A stretch of 64,000 nt of DNA from Mycolicibacterium grossiae (GTDB lineage Bacteria; Actinomycetota; Actinomycetes; Mycobacteriales; Mycobacteriaceae): contig NZ_CP043474.1 in the NCBI RefSeq assembly GCF_008329645.1, positions 2,604,001-2,668,000 on the forward strand, given 5' to 3'. Under the pieces are notes generated by a model, which saw only the letters and a list, made by a program, of their open reading frames with translations, made no database searches and was not told the origin of the DNA. The translations under genes were made by a program, and so were the position numbers. Below, piece after piece: positions 31,442 to 40,731 of the stretch (positions are counted from its first letter, which is position 1; every line of letters starts with the position of its first letter).

Positions 31442-34400
31442 CTAGCGGAGCCGCAGGCCCCGTGGCGTGCGGGAGAAGCCCGCGGCGACCAAGGCGTCCG
31501 CGACCGAGGTCAGGTCGACGGCAGCGGACGGGTCCAGAACCGCCGTCCCATTGACCTTCTCGACGAGCAGCGCCTGCAGACGACCGCTGCCGACGAGGTC
31601 GACCAGGGCCACCGCGGCGGCGTGGTGCGCCTCGGCGTCGTCCGAATACGACAGCAGCGTGCGGCCGCCGCGCTCGAGGAACCACACCAGCTCGCCGTCG
31701 ACGAGGACCACCAGCGCGCCCGCCTTGCGTCCCGGTCGGTGAGTGCCCTGCGCGGGCCACGGCAGTGCGGCGCCGTAGGGATTCGCGGGGTCCGCCGCCG
31801 CGAGCACGACGGCGTCGAAGGCGCGCTTCTCGGGATCGACGTCGTCGAGGTAGCCGCGCAGCCGGTCGACGGTCGACGCCACCGCGAACTGCGCGCCGCC
31901 CAACGACTCGACGAAGTAGCCGCGCTGGCAGCGGCCCGCCTCCTCGAAGGCGCTGAGTACCTTGTACAGCATCGCGAAGCCGCCGGGCGTGTCCTCGGCG
32001 GACCCCTTGGTGAGCACGCCGTAGCGGCTCAGCAGCAGGTCGGCCTGGAAGTGCGTGCGGATCGTCGAGTCCGGTTCCGGGCTGGGCAGCGCCGACCAGC
32101 GGCCGGCGACCGTCGGATCCGACGTCCGGGTCTGTGCGTGCGCGACGCTGTAGCGGCTCAACCGGGGCGGGCGCTGGCGTTGCCGGTGGGCGCCGCCCCG
32201 GCTGCGCGTCCCGGTCAGCACCGCCCGCACCGGGGCGAAGGTGTCACCGGTGACCCACCCCGCCCAGATCAGTTCCCACAGCGCCTGTTTCACGGCGTCG
32301 TCGCCGGCCGTCAGGCCGGCGCTCAGCTGGCGGAAGAAGTACGCCCCGCCGCCGTGCAGCGTCGCCATGATCTCGCGGTGGGTGTCGGTGAACTCGATCT
32401 CCGCCGGGGCGCCGAGCGTCAGCGGTGCCGAATCCGCGGTGTGGAAGGCGATCCAGCCGTCGGAGCCGGCGATCGGCCCGGCGCCGGCCCACGTCACCTC
32501 GCCGGAGGCCAGCAGTTCGTCGAGCATCGCCGGCTGGTAGTCCCGGACGCGCTGACCGAAGACCAGCGGCTCGACCGCGGAGGCGGGGATCGCGACACCG
32601 GACAGCTGGTCGATGACGCCCGCCAGACCGTCCACCCCGGCGTTGCGGGTCGAGCCGACGTTCTGCCACGCCGGAAGGAAGCGGGCGTACGCGGCGGTGC
32701 TGACCGGCTCCACCTGCGCGCGCAGAGCGGCCAACGACCGGCGGCGCAGGATCTTCAGAACGTCGGCGTCGCACCACTGTTCGCCCGAGACCACGGCTGT
32801 GCCGGGTTCGGGTGCGGGCGGATCGACGAATTCGCCGCGCACCAGCTTGCCGTCCACCGACATGCGGCCCAGGACGTCCGCGGCGACCCGCAGACCGAGA
32901 CCGAAGCGCGCTGCGGCCTCGGCGGTGGTGAACGGCCCTCGCGTACGGGCGTAGCGGCCCAGGAGTTCGCCGAGCGGATCGTTGACGGTCCCGGTGAAGG
33001 TCGCCGGCACGCCGACCGGCACCGCGATGCCGATGCCGTCGCGCAGCAGGCCCATGTCCTCGATGGCGACCCACCACGTCTCGCCGGCGAAGTTGACCGT
33101 GAGCGCGCGGCGGGCGGCCCGCAGCCCCTCGAGCCAGCCGCCGACGTCGGTGGCCGTGGAGCGTTGTGCGACTTCGGTTTCGGTGAGTGGTCCGAGGAGT
33201 CGCAGCAGGTCGGCGACCCCCTCGGCGTCGCGGGCGGCGCGGTCGGGAGCGAGGTGCTGCAGCTGTGTGATCGTCGACTCGATGACCTGCGGGTCCAGCA
33301 GCTCGCGTAGCTCCACGCGGCCGAGCAGTTCCGACAGCAGGACGCTGTCGAGCGACAGGGCGGCGGCGCGTCGTTCGGCCAGTGGGCTGTCGCCCTCGTA
33401 CATGAACGCGCCGACGTAGCCGAACAGCAGCGATGCGGCGAACGGCGACGGCGTCGACGTCTCGACCTCGAGGATGCGGATGCGCCGGTTGGCGACGCGC
33501 GTCATCAGGTCGATGAGCGTGGGAACGTCGTAGACGTCCTGCAAGCACTCCCGCACCGTTTCGAGCACGATCGGGAAGTCGGGGTACTTGCGGGCGACGT
33601 CGAGCAGTTGCGCCGCACGCTGACGCTGGTGCCACAGCGGCGAGCGCTTGCCGGGGTGGCGGCGTGGCAGCAGCAGGGCGCGCGCCGCGCATTCGCGGAA
33701 GCGCGACGCGAAGAGCGCCGAGCCGCCGACCTCCGCGGTGACGATCGGCTCGATCTCGTCGGCGTCGAAGACGAACAGGTCGGCGCCGGGTGGCGCGTCC
33801 TCGGTGTCGGGCAGCCGGACGATGATGCCGTCGTCGGATGCGGTGGGCTTCTCGTCGATGCCGTAGCGCTCGCGCAGGCGGCGGCCGATCGCCAGCGCCA
33901 GCGGACCGTGCACGCGCAGGCCGTAGGGCGAGTGCAGGATGACCCGCCAGTCGCCGAGTTCGTCGCGGAAGCGTTCGACGAGGAACGTCGCGTCGGTGGG
34001 GACGGTGCCGGTGGCCTCGCGCTGCTCGGAGAGGAGCTGGAAGAGGTTGTCGGTGGCGAAGTCGTTGAAGCCCATGGTCGCGCAGCGCGCCTCGAACTCG
34101 GCGCGCGCCAGACCGGCGAGCTGACCGGTGAACGCGCCGATCGCCGCCCCGAGTTCGGCGGGCCGGCCGACGCCGTCACCGCGCCAGAACGGCAACCGCG
34201 CGGGCTCACCGGGGGCGGGGATGACGAGCACCCGGTCATGGGTGATCTCGGTGATGCGCCAGCTGGTGGCGCCCAGGGAGATGACGTCGCCGGGCCGCGA
34301 CTCGTACACCATCTCCTCGTCGAGTTCGCCCACGCGCGAGGGCTTCTCGGAATCGGCGTTGGTGGCGAGGTAGACGGTGAACAGTCCGCGGTCGGGGATC

Positions 34401-35989
34401 GCGCCGCCGGAGGTGACCGCCAGGCGTTGCGCGCCGGGACGCGAGGTCAGCGTGCCGGCGTCGCGGTCGTAGACCATGCGCGGCCGCAACTCGGCGAACT
34501 CGGTGGACGGGTACTTGCCGGACAGCAGGTCGAGCGTGGCCTCGAATGCGCTGCGCGGCAACGTCGCGAACGGTGCGGCGCGGCGGACCACCTCGAACCA
34601 GCGGTCGGCGTCGATGGGTTCGAGCGCGGCGGCGGCCACCGTGTGCTGGGCCAGCACGTCGAGGGGGTTGGCGGGGACCTTCATGGTCTCGATCTCGCCG
34701 GTGAGCATGCGCTGCACCGTCACGGCGCAGTCGATGAGATCGGTGCGGTGCTTGGGGAACAGCACGCCGCGGGACACCTCGCCGACCTGGTGTCCGGCGC
34801 GACCGACGCGTTGCAGGCCGCTCGCCACCGAGGGCGGCGACTCGACCTGGATGACGAGGTCCACCGACCCCATGTCGATGCCGAGTTCGAGGCTGGACGT
34901 CGCGACGACGGCCTTGAGGCGGCCGGTCTTCAGGTCCTCCTCGACGATGGCGCGCTGCTCCTTGCTGACCGAGCCGTGGTGCGCCTTGGCCAGCAGCGGC
35001 TCGGCGCCCCAGGACTGTCCGCTGCCCATCACCTGGGCCGGAGCACCGCCGCCGACCTTCGGGTTGCGGCCGTCGGGGATCTCGACGCCGGTGCGTTCGG
35101 CGTGGATCTCGTTGAGCCGGGACGTGAGCCGCTCGGCGAGGCGGCGGGAGTTGGCGAAGACGATCGAGCTGTTGTGCGACTCGATGAGGTCGACGATCTG
35201 CTCTTCGACGTCGGGCCAGATCGTGTTGTTCTCGAGATTGGCCATGTCGGGCACCGGCACCTGGACGGCCAGGTCCCACGTCTTGCCGGCGGGTGGCGCC
35301 ACGATGGTCGTGGGTGCGGCCCCGGACAGGAACCGCGCCACCTCCTCGGGTGGACGGACGGTCGCGGACAGGCCGACGCGTTGCGCCGGCTTGTCGAGGA
35401 GCTGATCGAGCCGTTCGAGCGACACGGCGAGGTGGGCGCCGCGCTTGGTGTTGGCCACGGCGTGCACCTCGTCGACGATGACGGTGGTGACGTCGGTGAG
35501 CGACTCCCGGGCCGCCGAGGTGAGCATGAGGAACAGCGACTCGGGCGTCGTGATGAGGATGTCCGGTGGCTTGCTGATCAGCTCCCGGCGACGGGCCGGG
35601 GTGGTGTCGCCGGAGCGGACCCCGACGGTGATGTCGGGGATGGGCGAGCCGAGGCGCTCCGCGACGCGGGTGATGCCGATCAGCGGCGTGGACAGGTTGC
35701 GCTCGACGTCGACGGCGAGCGCCTTGAGCGGGGACACGTAGAGCACGCGGGTGCCCGGCTTCGGCGTCTCGGGTGGCGTGGCGGCCAGCCGGTCGATGGC
35801 CCACAGGAACGCCGCGAGGGTCTTGCCGGAGCCCGTCGGTGCGATGACCAGCGTGTTGTCCCCGCCGGCGATGGCCGCCCAGGCCTGCGCCTGGGCGGCC
35901 GTCGGTTCGGGGAACGTGCCCGCGAACCACTCCCGGGTGAGCGCGCTGAACGGCGTCAGGGGGTCGGTCTTCGCGGCTTTCGTGGCCAT
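31442..35989 (-). CDS. lhr: ATP-dependent helicase Lhr
   Basis: This 1515-residue large helicase-related protein is an SF2 DNA-RNA helicase involved in DNA repair. Walker A PTGSGKT is at 51-57 and the DEVH box at 173-176 (TTVIVDEVHAVANTKRG). Further SF2 motifs are PPSVASGLQRVGRAGHQ and the Lhr-specific winged-helix core after about residue 500. The very long C-terminal extension (to LRGLRLR) is typical of the 1500-residue bacterial Lhr. The ATG at 35989 is used; a shorter upstream extension to 36034 would run into the terminator hairpin. Confidence 0.95.
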   Translation of the reverse strand: MATKAAKTDPLTPFSALTREWFAGTFPEPTAAQAQAWAAIAGGDNTLVIAPTGSGKTLAAFLWAIDRLAATPPETPKPGTRVLYVSPLKALAVDVERNLSTPLIGITRVAERLGSPIPDITVGVRSGDTTPARRRELISKPPDILITTPESLFLMLTSAARESLTDVTTVIVDEVHAVANTKRGAHLAVSLERLDQLLDKPAQRVGLSATVRPPEEVARFLSGAAPTTIVAPPAGKTWDLAVQVPVPDMANLENNTIWPDVEEQIVDLIESHNSSIVFANSRRLAERLTSRLNEIHAERTGVEIPDGRNPKVGGGAPAQVMGSGQSWGAEPLLAKAHHGSVSKEQRAIVEEDLKTGRLKAVVATSSLELGIDMGSVDLVIQVESPPSVASGLQRVGRAGHQVGEVSRGVLFPKHRTDLIDCAVTVQRMLTGEIETMKVPANPLDVLAQHTVAAAALEPIDADRWFEVVRRAAPFATLPRSAFEATLDLLSGKYPSTEFAELRPRMVYDRDAGTLTSRPGAQRLAVTSGGAIPDRGLFTVYLATNADSEKPSRVGELDEEMVYESRPGDVISLGATSWRITEITHDRVLVIPAPGEPARLPFWRGDGVGRPAELGAAIGAFTGQLAGLARAEFEARCATMGFNDFATDNLFQLLSEQREATGTVPTDATFLVERFRDELGDWRVILHSPYGLRVHGPLALAIGRRLRERYGIDEKPTASDDGIIVRLPDTEDAPPGADLFVFDADEIEPIVTAEVGGSALFASRFRECAARALLLPRRHPGKRSPLWHQRQRAAQLLDVARKYPDFPIVLETVRECLQDVYDVPTLIDLMTRVANRRIRILEVETSTPSPFAASLLFGYVGAFMYEGDSPLAERRAAALSLDSVLLSELLGRVELRELLDPQVIESTITQLQHLAPDRAARDAEGVADLLRLLGPLTETEVAQRSTATDVGGWLEGLRAARRALTVNFAGETWWVAIEDMGLLRDGIGIAVPVGVPATFTGTVNDPLGELLGRYARTRGPFTTAEAAARFGLGLRVAADVLGRMSVDGKLVRGEFVDPPAPEPGTAVVSGEQWCDADVLKILRRRSLAALRAQVEPVSTAAYARFLPAWQNVGSTRNAGVDGLAGVIDQLSGVAIPASAVEPLVFGQRVRDYQPAMLDELLASGEVTWAGAGPIAGSDGWIAFHTADSAPLTLGAPAEIEFTDTHREIMATLHGGGAYFFRQLSAGLTAGDDAVKQALWELIWAGWVTGDTFAPVRAVLTGTRSRGGAHRQRQRPPRLSRYSVAHAQTRTSDPTVAGRWSALPSPEPDSTIRTHFQADLLLSRYGVLTKGSAEDTPGGFAMLYKVLSAFEEAGRCQRGYFVESLGGAQFAVASTVDRLRGYLDDVDPEKRAFDAVVLAAADPANPYGAALPWPAQGTHRPGRKAGALVVLVDGELVWFLERGGRTLLSYSDDAEAHHAAAVALVDLVGSGRLQALLVEKVNGTAVLDPSAAVDLTSVADALVAAGFSRTPRGLRLR

Positions 35990-36025
35990 CAGTCCATGGT
36001 GCCTCGCCCCACCGACAGGTCTCCC

Positions 36026-36078
36026 GCGATTCACGAGCGCTTTCGTTCGCTCAGCGATCGAGAGCGCTCGTGAATCGC
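36026..36078 (-). terminator. Perfect 16-bp inverted repeat between the oxidoreductase gene and lhr
   Basis: GCGATTCACGAGCGCT (36026-36041) and its exact complement (36063-36078) enclose a 21-base loop. The right arm ends at the stop codon of the minus-strand oxidoreductase, so the hairpin forms right after translation ends and before lhr. It lacks a U tract, as is common in mycobacteria. Confidence 0.75.
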
Positions 36079-37247
36079 TAGCGGGAGGCGGGGAGCGGCA
36101 GGCCCTTGGCGACGAGTTCCTCGCCGCGGTCGTAGTCGTCGTCGGCCTCGTGGGTCAGCACCGCCACCACCGAGCCGTCGCGTTCGTACCAGACCGTGAA
36201 GCCGTCGCCGTGGTCGACGAAGTGCTCGTCGTCGTAGCCGTCGCCCCAGGCGTGGTACTTGAGGGTGGCGTCGCCGATCGTCGTCCAGAACCCCGGCACC
36301 GACGTCCATTCCTCGCGGGCGCCGGCGGCGTTGGCACCGGCGACCGCGCCGTGGTCGTCGGCGTCCTGCCAGTGCTCCACGGCGATGCGGCGGCCGGCTG
36401 CGGGGTTGTGCGCCCAGGCGACGTCACCGGCGGCGAAGACGCCGTCGACCGACGTGCGCATGCCCGCGTCCACCAGGATGCGTCCGTCCTCGACGGCGAT
36501 GCCGGCCGCCTCGGCGAGTGCCGACCGCGGCTGGACACCGGTGGCCGCGAGGATGAGGTCCGCCTCGAGGGTGCTGCCGTCGTCGAGGCGGACGACGCCG
36601 TCCTCGATCGCCTCCACCGACACCCCGCCCCGGTACTCGGCACCTGCAGCGCGCAGCATGTCGACGATGCGCCCGCCGGCCCGCTCGCCCAGCCGCTTGG
36701 CCTGCGGCACCGCCGACGGCGCGACGAGTGTGGCGGTGACGCCGCGCCGTGCGAGCGATGCGGCGGCCTCGCAGCCGATGAACCCGGCGCCGATCACGAC
36801 CGCCGACGTCGCACCCTCGGCACGGGTCCGCAGGCGGCGCGCGTCCGCCAGCGAGCGTAGTTGCAAGGCCGTGTCCCCGCCGGGGAACGGGGGCGCGACG
36901 GGCCCGGCGCCGCACGCCAGGACCAGCGAGCGGTAGGGATGCGACGTTCCGTCGACGCGCACGGTGCGTCCGGCGACGTCGATCGCCTCGACGGCGCTGC
37001 CCCGCAGGACGCGGACGTCGTGTTCGGTGAACCAGTCGGCGGGATGCAACTGGGCATCGTCGGCCTCGGCCTCACCCTGGAGGAACTCCTTGCTCAGCGG
37101 GGGCCGCTCGTAGGGCAGTTCCTCGTCGTCGGTCAGGATCGTGACCGGGGTGGACGAATCACGTTGGCGGAACGCGTCGGCCGCGCTGAGGCCGGCCGGT
37201 CCGCTGCCGATGACGACGAGGCCCGGCTCGTCCGATGCGTGAGTCAT
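36078..37247 (-). CDS. NAD(P)/FAD-dependent oxidoreductase (ferredoxin reductase-like)
   Basis: This 389-residue two-dinucleotide-domain flavoprotein is of the ferredoxin/putidaredoxin reductase group. The FAD motif is LVVIGSGPAGLSAADAF, the NAD(P) motif SAVVIGAGFIGCEAAASLAR and the second FAD motif VDGVFAAGDVAWAHNP. It would pass electrons from NAD(P)H to a ferredoxin, for example for a P450, but no ferredoxin is adjacent. The gene for a TetR regulator lies 29 bases upstream on the same strand. Confidence 0.9.
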   Translation of the reverse strand: MTHASDEPGLVVIGSGPAGLSAADAFRQRDSSTPVTILTDDEELPYERPPLSKEFLQGEAEADDAQLHPADWFTEHDVRVLRGSAVEAIDVAGRTVRVDGTSHPYRSLVLACGAGPVAPPFPGGDTALQLRSLADARRLRTRAEGATSAVVIGAGFIGCEAAASLARRGVTATLVAPSAVPQAKRLGERAGGRIVDMLRAAGAEYRGGVSVEAIEDGVVRLDDGSTLEADLILAATGVQPRSALAEAAGIAVEDGRILVDAGMRTSVDGVFAAGDVAWAHNPAAGRRIAVEHWQDADDHGAVAGANAAGAREEWTSVPGFWTTIGDATLKYHAWGDGYDDEHFVDHGDGFTVWYERDGSVVAVLTHEADDDYDRGEELVAKGLPLPASR

Positions 37248-37276
37248 GGCGTCCGGCTACCCCGTCGCCGCGGCGT

Positions 37277-37930
37277 TCACTCCGGTCGACTGGTGACGGC
37301 GTCCGTCAGACCTGGCGGGATGCCCGGCACCCGGGCGATCGCGTCGAGCAGCGCGTGCGCGCAGGAGTCCGCGACGTACGCCGCGTCGAGCGTCGGATCC
37401 TTCACTCGCTGGCGGCACAGTTCGAAGGTGAAGGCCAGCCAGCCGTAGACGATGACCCGCAGGTTGCGTTCGAGCGCGTCGTCGAGGACGTCGCCGACCG
37501 CCTCGGCGATGCGGATGGCGATCCGGTCGGCCTGGCGGTCGTTGTCGACGTCGTCGATGCCGCGCAGCACCGGATCGGAGCGACCCATGCCCATGTACGC
37601 CGCCCAGGCGCCGTGCGGGTGCTCCTCGTCGTAGTGCACGTAGGCCAGCACGCCGGCGCGCAGCTGGTCGAAGAGGCTCTGTCCCGGCTGGGCGGGGGTG
37701 TTGGTGGCTTCGAAGAGCTTCTCGCCTTCGGCACGGACGACCGCGGCGAAGAACGCGCGCTTGTCCGGAAAGTAGTGGTACATCAGGGCTCGTGAGACAC
37801 CGGCCCGCTCGGCGATCTCGTCGATGCGGACTTCGTCGTAGGGCCGTTGGCCGAACACCTCGGCGCCCAGCGCGAGCAGCTCGTTGCGGCGGTCGCCGGG
37901 GGAGAGCCGTCTACGGGCCGGGTCAGCCAT
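37277..37930 (-). CDS. TetR-family transcriptional regulator
   Basis: This regulator is 217 residues from the ATG at 37930; an ATG at 37954 would add eight. The HTH lies in GAEVFGQRPYDEVRIDEIAE and RAGVSRALMYHYFPDKRAF. It precedes the FAD oxidoreductase on the same strand and is divergent from an NAD(P)-binding SDR gene at 38139, either of which could be its target. There is no Shine-Dalgarno sequence before either start, so a leaderless transcript is possible. Confidence 0.87.
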   Translation of the reverse strand: MADPARRRLSPGDRRNELLALGAEVFGQRPYDEVRIDEIAERAGVSRALMYHYFPDKRAFFAAVVRAEGEKLFEATNTPAQPGQSLFDQLRAGVLAYVHYDEEHPHGAWAAYMGMGRSDPVLRGIDDVDNDRQADRIAIRIAEAVGDVLDDALERNLRVIVYGWLAFTFELCRQRVKDPTLDAAYVADSCAHALLDAIARVPGIPPGLTDAVTSRPE

Positions 37931-38138
37931 GCCGACGATGCTATTACTCGACATGTGTGGAGCAGGTCGGGGTGGGGCGGGCCTCGCACGCTTCGGGGCA
38001 GCGGTTCAGCGTGGCGGCACGGCATGGTTCGTTGCGCAGGGGGTACGTCTGAGGTCGGCGGTCGTCACGACGCTCTATAAGGCGGTGGCCGCTCAACGCC
38101 GGCGACTGTGCCCATCACGACGAAGGACGAGGAACGCC

Positions 38139-39149
38139 GTGCGAAGTCTCGTGACCGGCTCGACGGGCTATGTCGGGGGCCGGCTGATTCCACGACTTCT
38201 CGCCGCGGGACACCAGGTGCGTGCGATGGCCCGCGACCCGAGGCATCTGCAGGAGGTGCCGTGGGTCGACGACGTCGACGTCGTCGCGGCCGACCTCTCC
38301 GACCCGGACTCGCTCGCCCCGGCCTTCGCGGACGTCGACGTCGTCTACTACCTGGTGCACTCCATGGGCAGCGCAACCGATTTCAGCGACGCCGAAGCCG
38401 ACGCGGCGCAGCACGCGGTGACCGCCGCTCGCGCGGCCGGCGTCGAGAGGTTGATCTATCTCGGGGGACTGCATCCCCGTACCGGGGAACTGTCGGAGCA
38501 CCTTCGCTCACGTACCGTCGTCGGCGACACGTTGCTCGAATCGGGGATCGACACGGTGGCGCTGCAGGCCGGCGTCGTGATCGGCGCGGGATCGGCGTCC
38601 TTCGAGATGATTCGGTTGCTCGCCACCGCCCTTCCGATCCTTCCGGTCCCGACGTATGCGCGGCATCTGGTACAGCCCATCGCCATCGACGACGTCCTGT
38701 ACTACCTCGTCGAAGCGGCTACGGCTTCCGTTCCCGAGTCGCGCAATTGGGACATCGGTGGCCCCAACGTCCTTCGCTACCGCGACATGCTGGGTGACTT
38801 CGCCGAGACGGCCGGGCTCCCTCGTCGGCGGTTCGTCTCGGTGCCGTTCGTCACCCCCGCGCTGAGTAGCCGCGGCATCGCCTTCCTCACCCCCATGCCC
38901 GTTGATCTGGTGCGGCCGTTGGTGGAGTCACTGCGCCACGACGCGGTCATGAAGGACCGCGACATCGACACCGTGATCAGCCCCCCGCCCGACGGGCTCA
39001 CCACCTACCGCGAGTCGGTCCGCAAGGCCCTGCGGGTGCCGTCCGATGCCGACGCCTCGGTCGTCTCCGCTGACGCAGCCCAACTGCTCGACACCGACCC
39101 CTCCTGGGCGCACCACGGCCGCAACCCGGACAGTGGTCGGGCGAGCTGA
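38139..39149 (+). CDS. NAD(P)H-binding atypical SDR
   Basis: This 336-residue atypical short-chain dehydrogenase resembles the NmrA/NAD(P)-binding group. The Rossmann motif VTGSTGYVGGRLIPRLLAAG is at the very N terminus, followed by VVYYLVHSMGSATDFSDAEA and LIYLGGLHPRTGELSEHLRS. The classical YxxxK is not evident, so it may sense or isomerise rather than dehydrogenate. GTG start at 38139 with GAGGAA upstream. A TATAAG -10-like element lies at 38076-38081. Function not assigned. Confidence 0.85.
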   Translation: MRSLVTGSTGYVGGRLIPRLLAAGHQVRAMARDPRHLQEVPWVDDVDVVAADLSDPDSLAPAFADVDVVYYLVHSMGSATDFSDAEADAAQHAVTAARAAGVERLIYLGGLHPRTGELSEHLRSRTVVGDTLLESGIDTVALQAGVVIGAGSASFEMIRLLATALPILPVPTYARHLVQPIAIDDVLYYLVEAATASVPESRNWDIGGPNVLRYRDMLGDFAETAGLPRRRFVSVPFVTPALSSRGIAFLTPMPVDLVRPLVESLRHDAVMKDRDIDTVISPPPDGLTTYRESVRKALRVPSDADASVVSADAAQLLDTDPSWAHHGRNPDSGRAS

Positions 39150-39158
39150 GAACCGACG

Positions 39159-39782
39159 TCAGGCGCACACGCCGCGACGCCGAACGTCGTCCGCTGCCGC
39201 GTTCGTCCGTCCGACGGCGATCTCGTTGACGAACGCTGGGTTGTGGTTGACGAACCCGTCGCGAATGCGCTGCTGCTGTTCCACCACCTCCCGGAGGTAT
39301 TCGCCACCCGGGACGTTCGTTCCGTGATCGCACACGTAGAGGGTGTTGCTGTAGGTGCAGGTCCGGCTCTCGCCGAGCGCGTCGGCCCTCGGGGTGAGGT
39401 AGGCGTTCGACTGGTCGATGTTGGCGGTCACTGCGTCGACTCGCTGCTGCACCCCGGATGCGGAGTAGTCGTCGTGGTGTGCGACCAAGGTGGTTTGGAC
39501 CGCGGCGATCTGGCCCAGCAACGTGTCGAATTGGGCGTCGAACCACTGACACATCTCCCGCACGGCAGCGATGTCCGCCTCGGTGATCGGGTCGGCGAAC
39601 CGCCCGCCGACCGCAGGTGTCCACGCGGTGGAGGTTGCCGTGAAGACCGGCAGCGGTGGAGCCGGTACGTCCGGGTCAGCCTCGGCGCCGGTGGTATTCG
39701 CGATCGTCGCCGCGGCGACCAGCGCGACGCACGAGACGGCGACGCCGTATCGCCGCATCGTCCGGTGCGCGACGCTCGGCAT
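39159..39782 (-). CDS. Secreted hypothetical protein
   Basis: This 207-residue protein has a signal peptide: basic RRYGV, hydrophobic AVSCVALVAAATIAN, cleavage near GAEA-D (about residue 35). The mature part has helices with glutamine-rich EVVEQQQRIRDGF and three cysteines (MCQWF, TCTYSNTLYVCDHG) that could form a disulfide. The ATG at 39782 has AAGGAG upstream. A coiled, surface-exposed protein is likely. No family was recognised. It lies 67 bases downstream of the small ORF at 39850 on the same strand. Confidence 0.7.
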   Translation of the reverse strand: MPSVAHRTMRRYGVAVSCVALVAAATIANTTGAEADPDVPAPPLPVFTATSTAWTPAVGGRFADPITEADIAAVREMCQWFDAQFDTLLGQIAAVQTTLVAHHDDYSASGVQQRVDAVTANIDQSNAYLTPRADALGESRTCTYSNTLYVCDHGTNVPGGEYLREVVEQQQRIRDGFVNHNPAFVNEIAVGRTNAAADDVRRRGVCA

Positions 39783-39849
39783 CGTCGGCTCCTTCGTTCG
39801 GTGTCGCCGCACGGGAGCGACATCACGTATCCGCCGCATCAGCAAGGGA

Positions 39850-40023
39850 TTACTCGGTGCCGAAGACCGTAAGTTCGTCCGCCGTGAAGTAGTTCTGGGT
39901 GACGTCGGTGATCCTGACGAGGTATCTGGCCGCTGCGGTGTCGATCGAGACGACCGTGCCGACGTTGCCCGTCATCACGGGACCCGTGACCTGGACGGTG
40001 GAACCGATGGCGAATTCGGGCAT
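39850..40023 (-). CDS. Small KOW/SH3-like protein under twin operators
   Basis: This 57-residue ORF starts MPEFAIGSTVQVTGPVMTGN and continues VGTVVSIDTAAARYLVRITD, then ends VFGTE. The pattern of short strands with GxxVxV and GTVVSID resembles a KOW or SH3-like barrel. GGGAGG lies five bases before the ATG, a strong ribosome binding site. Two perfect TetR-type palindromes (40041-40081) sit directly upstream. It is therefore very likely a regulated real gene despite its size. Function unknown. Confidence 0.75.
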   Translation of the reverse strand: MPEFAIGSTVQVTGPVMTGNVGTVVSIDTAAARYLVRITDVTQNYFTADELTVFGTE

Positions 40024-40040
40024 GGCAGCCTCCCAGTCAG

Positions 40041-40081
40041 TAGTACGGCGTACTAGCCGCTCACATTAGTACGCCGTACTA
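40041..40081. promoter_or_regulatory. Twin perfect operators between the small ORF and a TetR gene
   Basis: TAGTACGGCGTACTA (40041-40055) and TAGTACGCCGTACTA (40067-40081) are 7-1-7 palindromes that differ only in the central base. They lie 26 bp apart in the 69-base divergent region. They are probably the binding sites of the TetR regulator starting at 40093, controlling both it and the small ORF. Confidence 0.8.
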
Positions 40082-40092
40082 GTCTGGGCAAC

Positions 40093-40706
40093 GTGGTGGA
40101 CGACGGTCGTGCTCAGAGGTCCGATACGCGGGGGAGGATCCTCGATGCGGCATGCGACATCGCCAAGGCCGGCGACGGCACGCGCGTGAGTGTGCGCGCC
40201 GTGGCGGCCCGGGCGGGCGTGGGCCTCGGGACGCTCCGTCACCACTTCCCCACCCAAGGCGAACTCCTGAACGCGGTGCTGGCGTCGATCTACCAGGAGG
40301 CGCTACCGGATGAGCGGATCCGCGACTCGTCCGCTCCGCCCAAGGACCGCCTGCTAGAATGCCTGCGCCACATCCTCGCTCCCGTGGGGGGGTCGAGGGC
40401 CGGGCTCGCGAGGTGTGGGCAGGCCTGTTCCGCGCCTTCATCGACCCCGCGGCGGCCGACGGCCGCGACGTGGGCTACCTCGCACTCGAACGGCAGACGC
40501 TCGGGCGGATCGAGTCGTGGCTGTCGATCCTCGTCGACGAAGGCTCGCTCGCCCGCGGCGACAACGCCTTTCGGGCGCGCTTCCTCGTGACCGTCCTCAA
40601 CGGACTCGCCGTCCAGCGCGCGTTGCCGTCGGTGACCGCGCCGCTCGACGACGTGGAGAACGCGGTGCTGCTCACGGCGGTCGGTGCTCTGGGCGATTTC
40701 CGCTGA
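40093..40706 (+). pseudogene. TetR-family regulator, frameshifted at a G7 run
   Basis: The GTG at 40093 opens a TetR HTH: DTRGRILDAACDIAKAGDGT, RVSVRAVAARAGVGLGTLRH. The frame then breaks at seven consecutive Gs (40386-40392). The rest of the protein continues in the -1 frame as GGVEGRAREVWAGLFRAFID, to a stop at 40706. One extra G would restore a normal 204-residue regulator. The regulator is either recently inactivated, phase-variable at the G run, subject to -1 slippage, or miscalled by one base. Its twin operators are intact. Confidence 0.8.
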
Positions 40707-40731
40707 CGGTCGCGTCGCCCGGCCCCGCCCG

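Noticed and set aside
31238..36073. Plus-strand open frames of 690 and 821 codons opposite lhr
   Set aside because: lhr is confirmed by Walker A, DEVH and family length; the opposite frames are codon-bias shadows.
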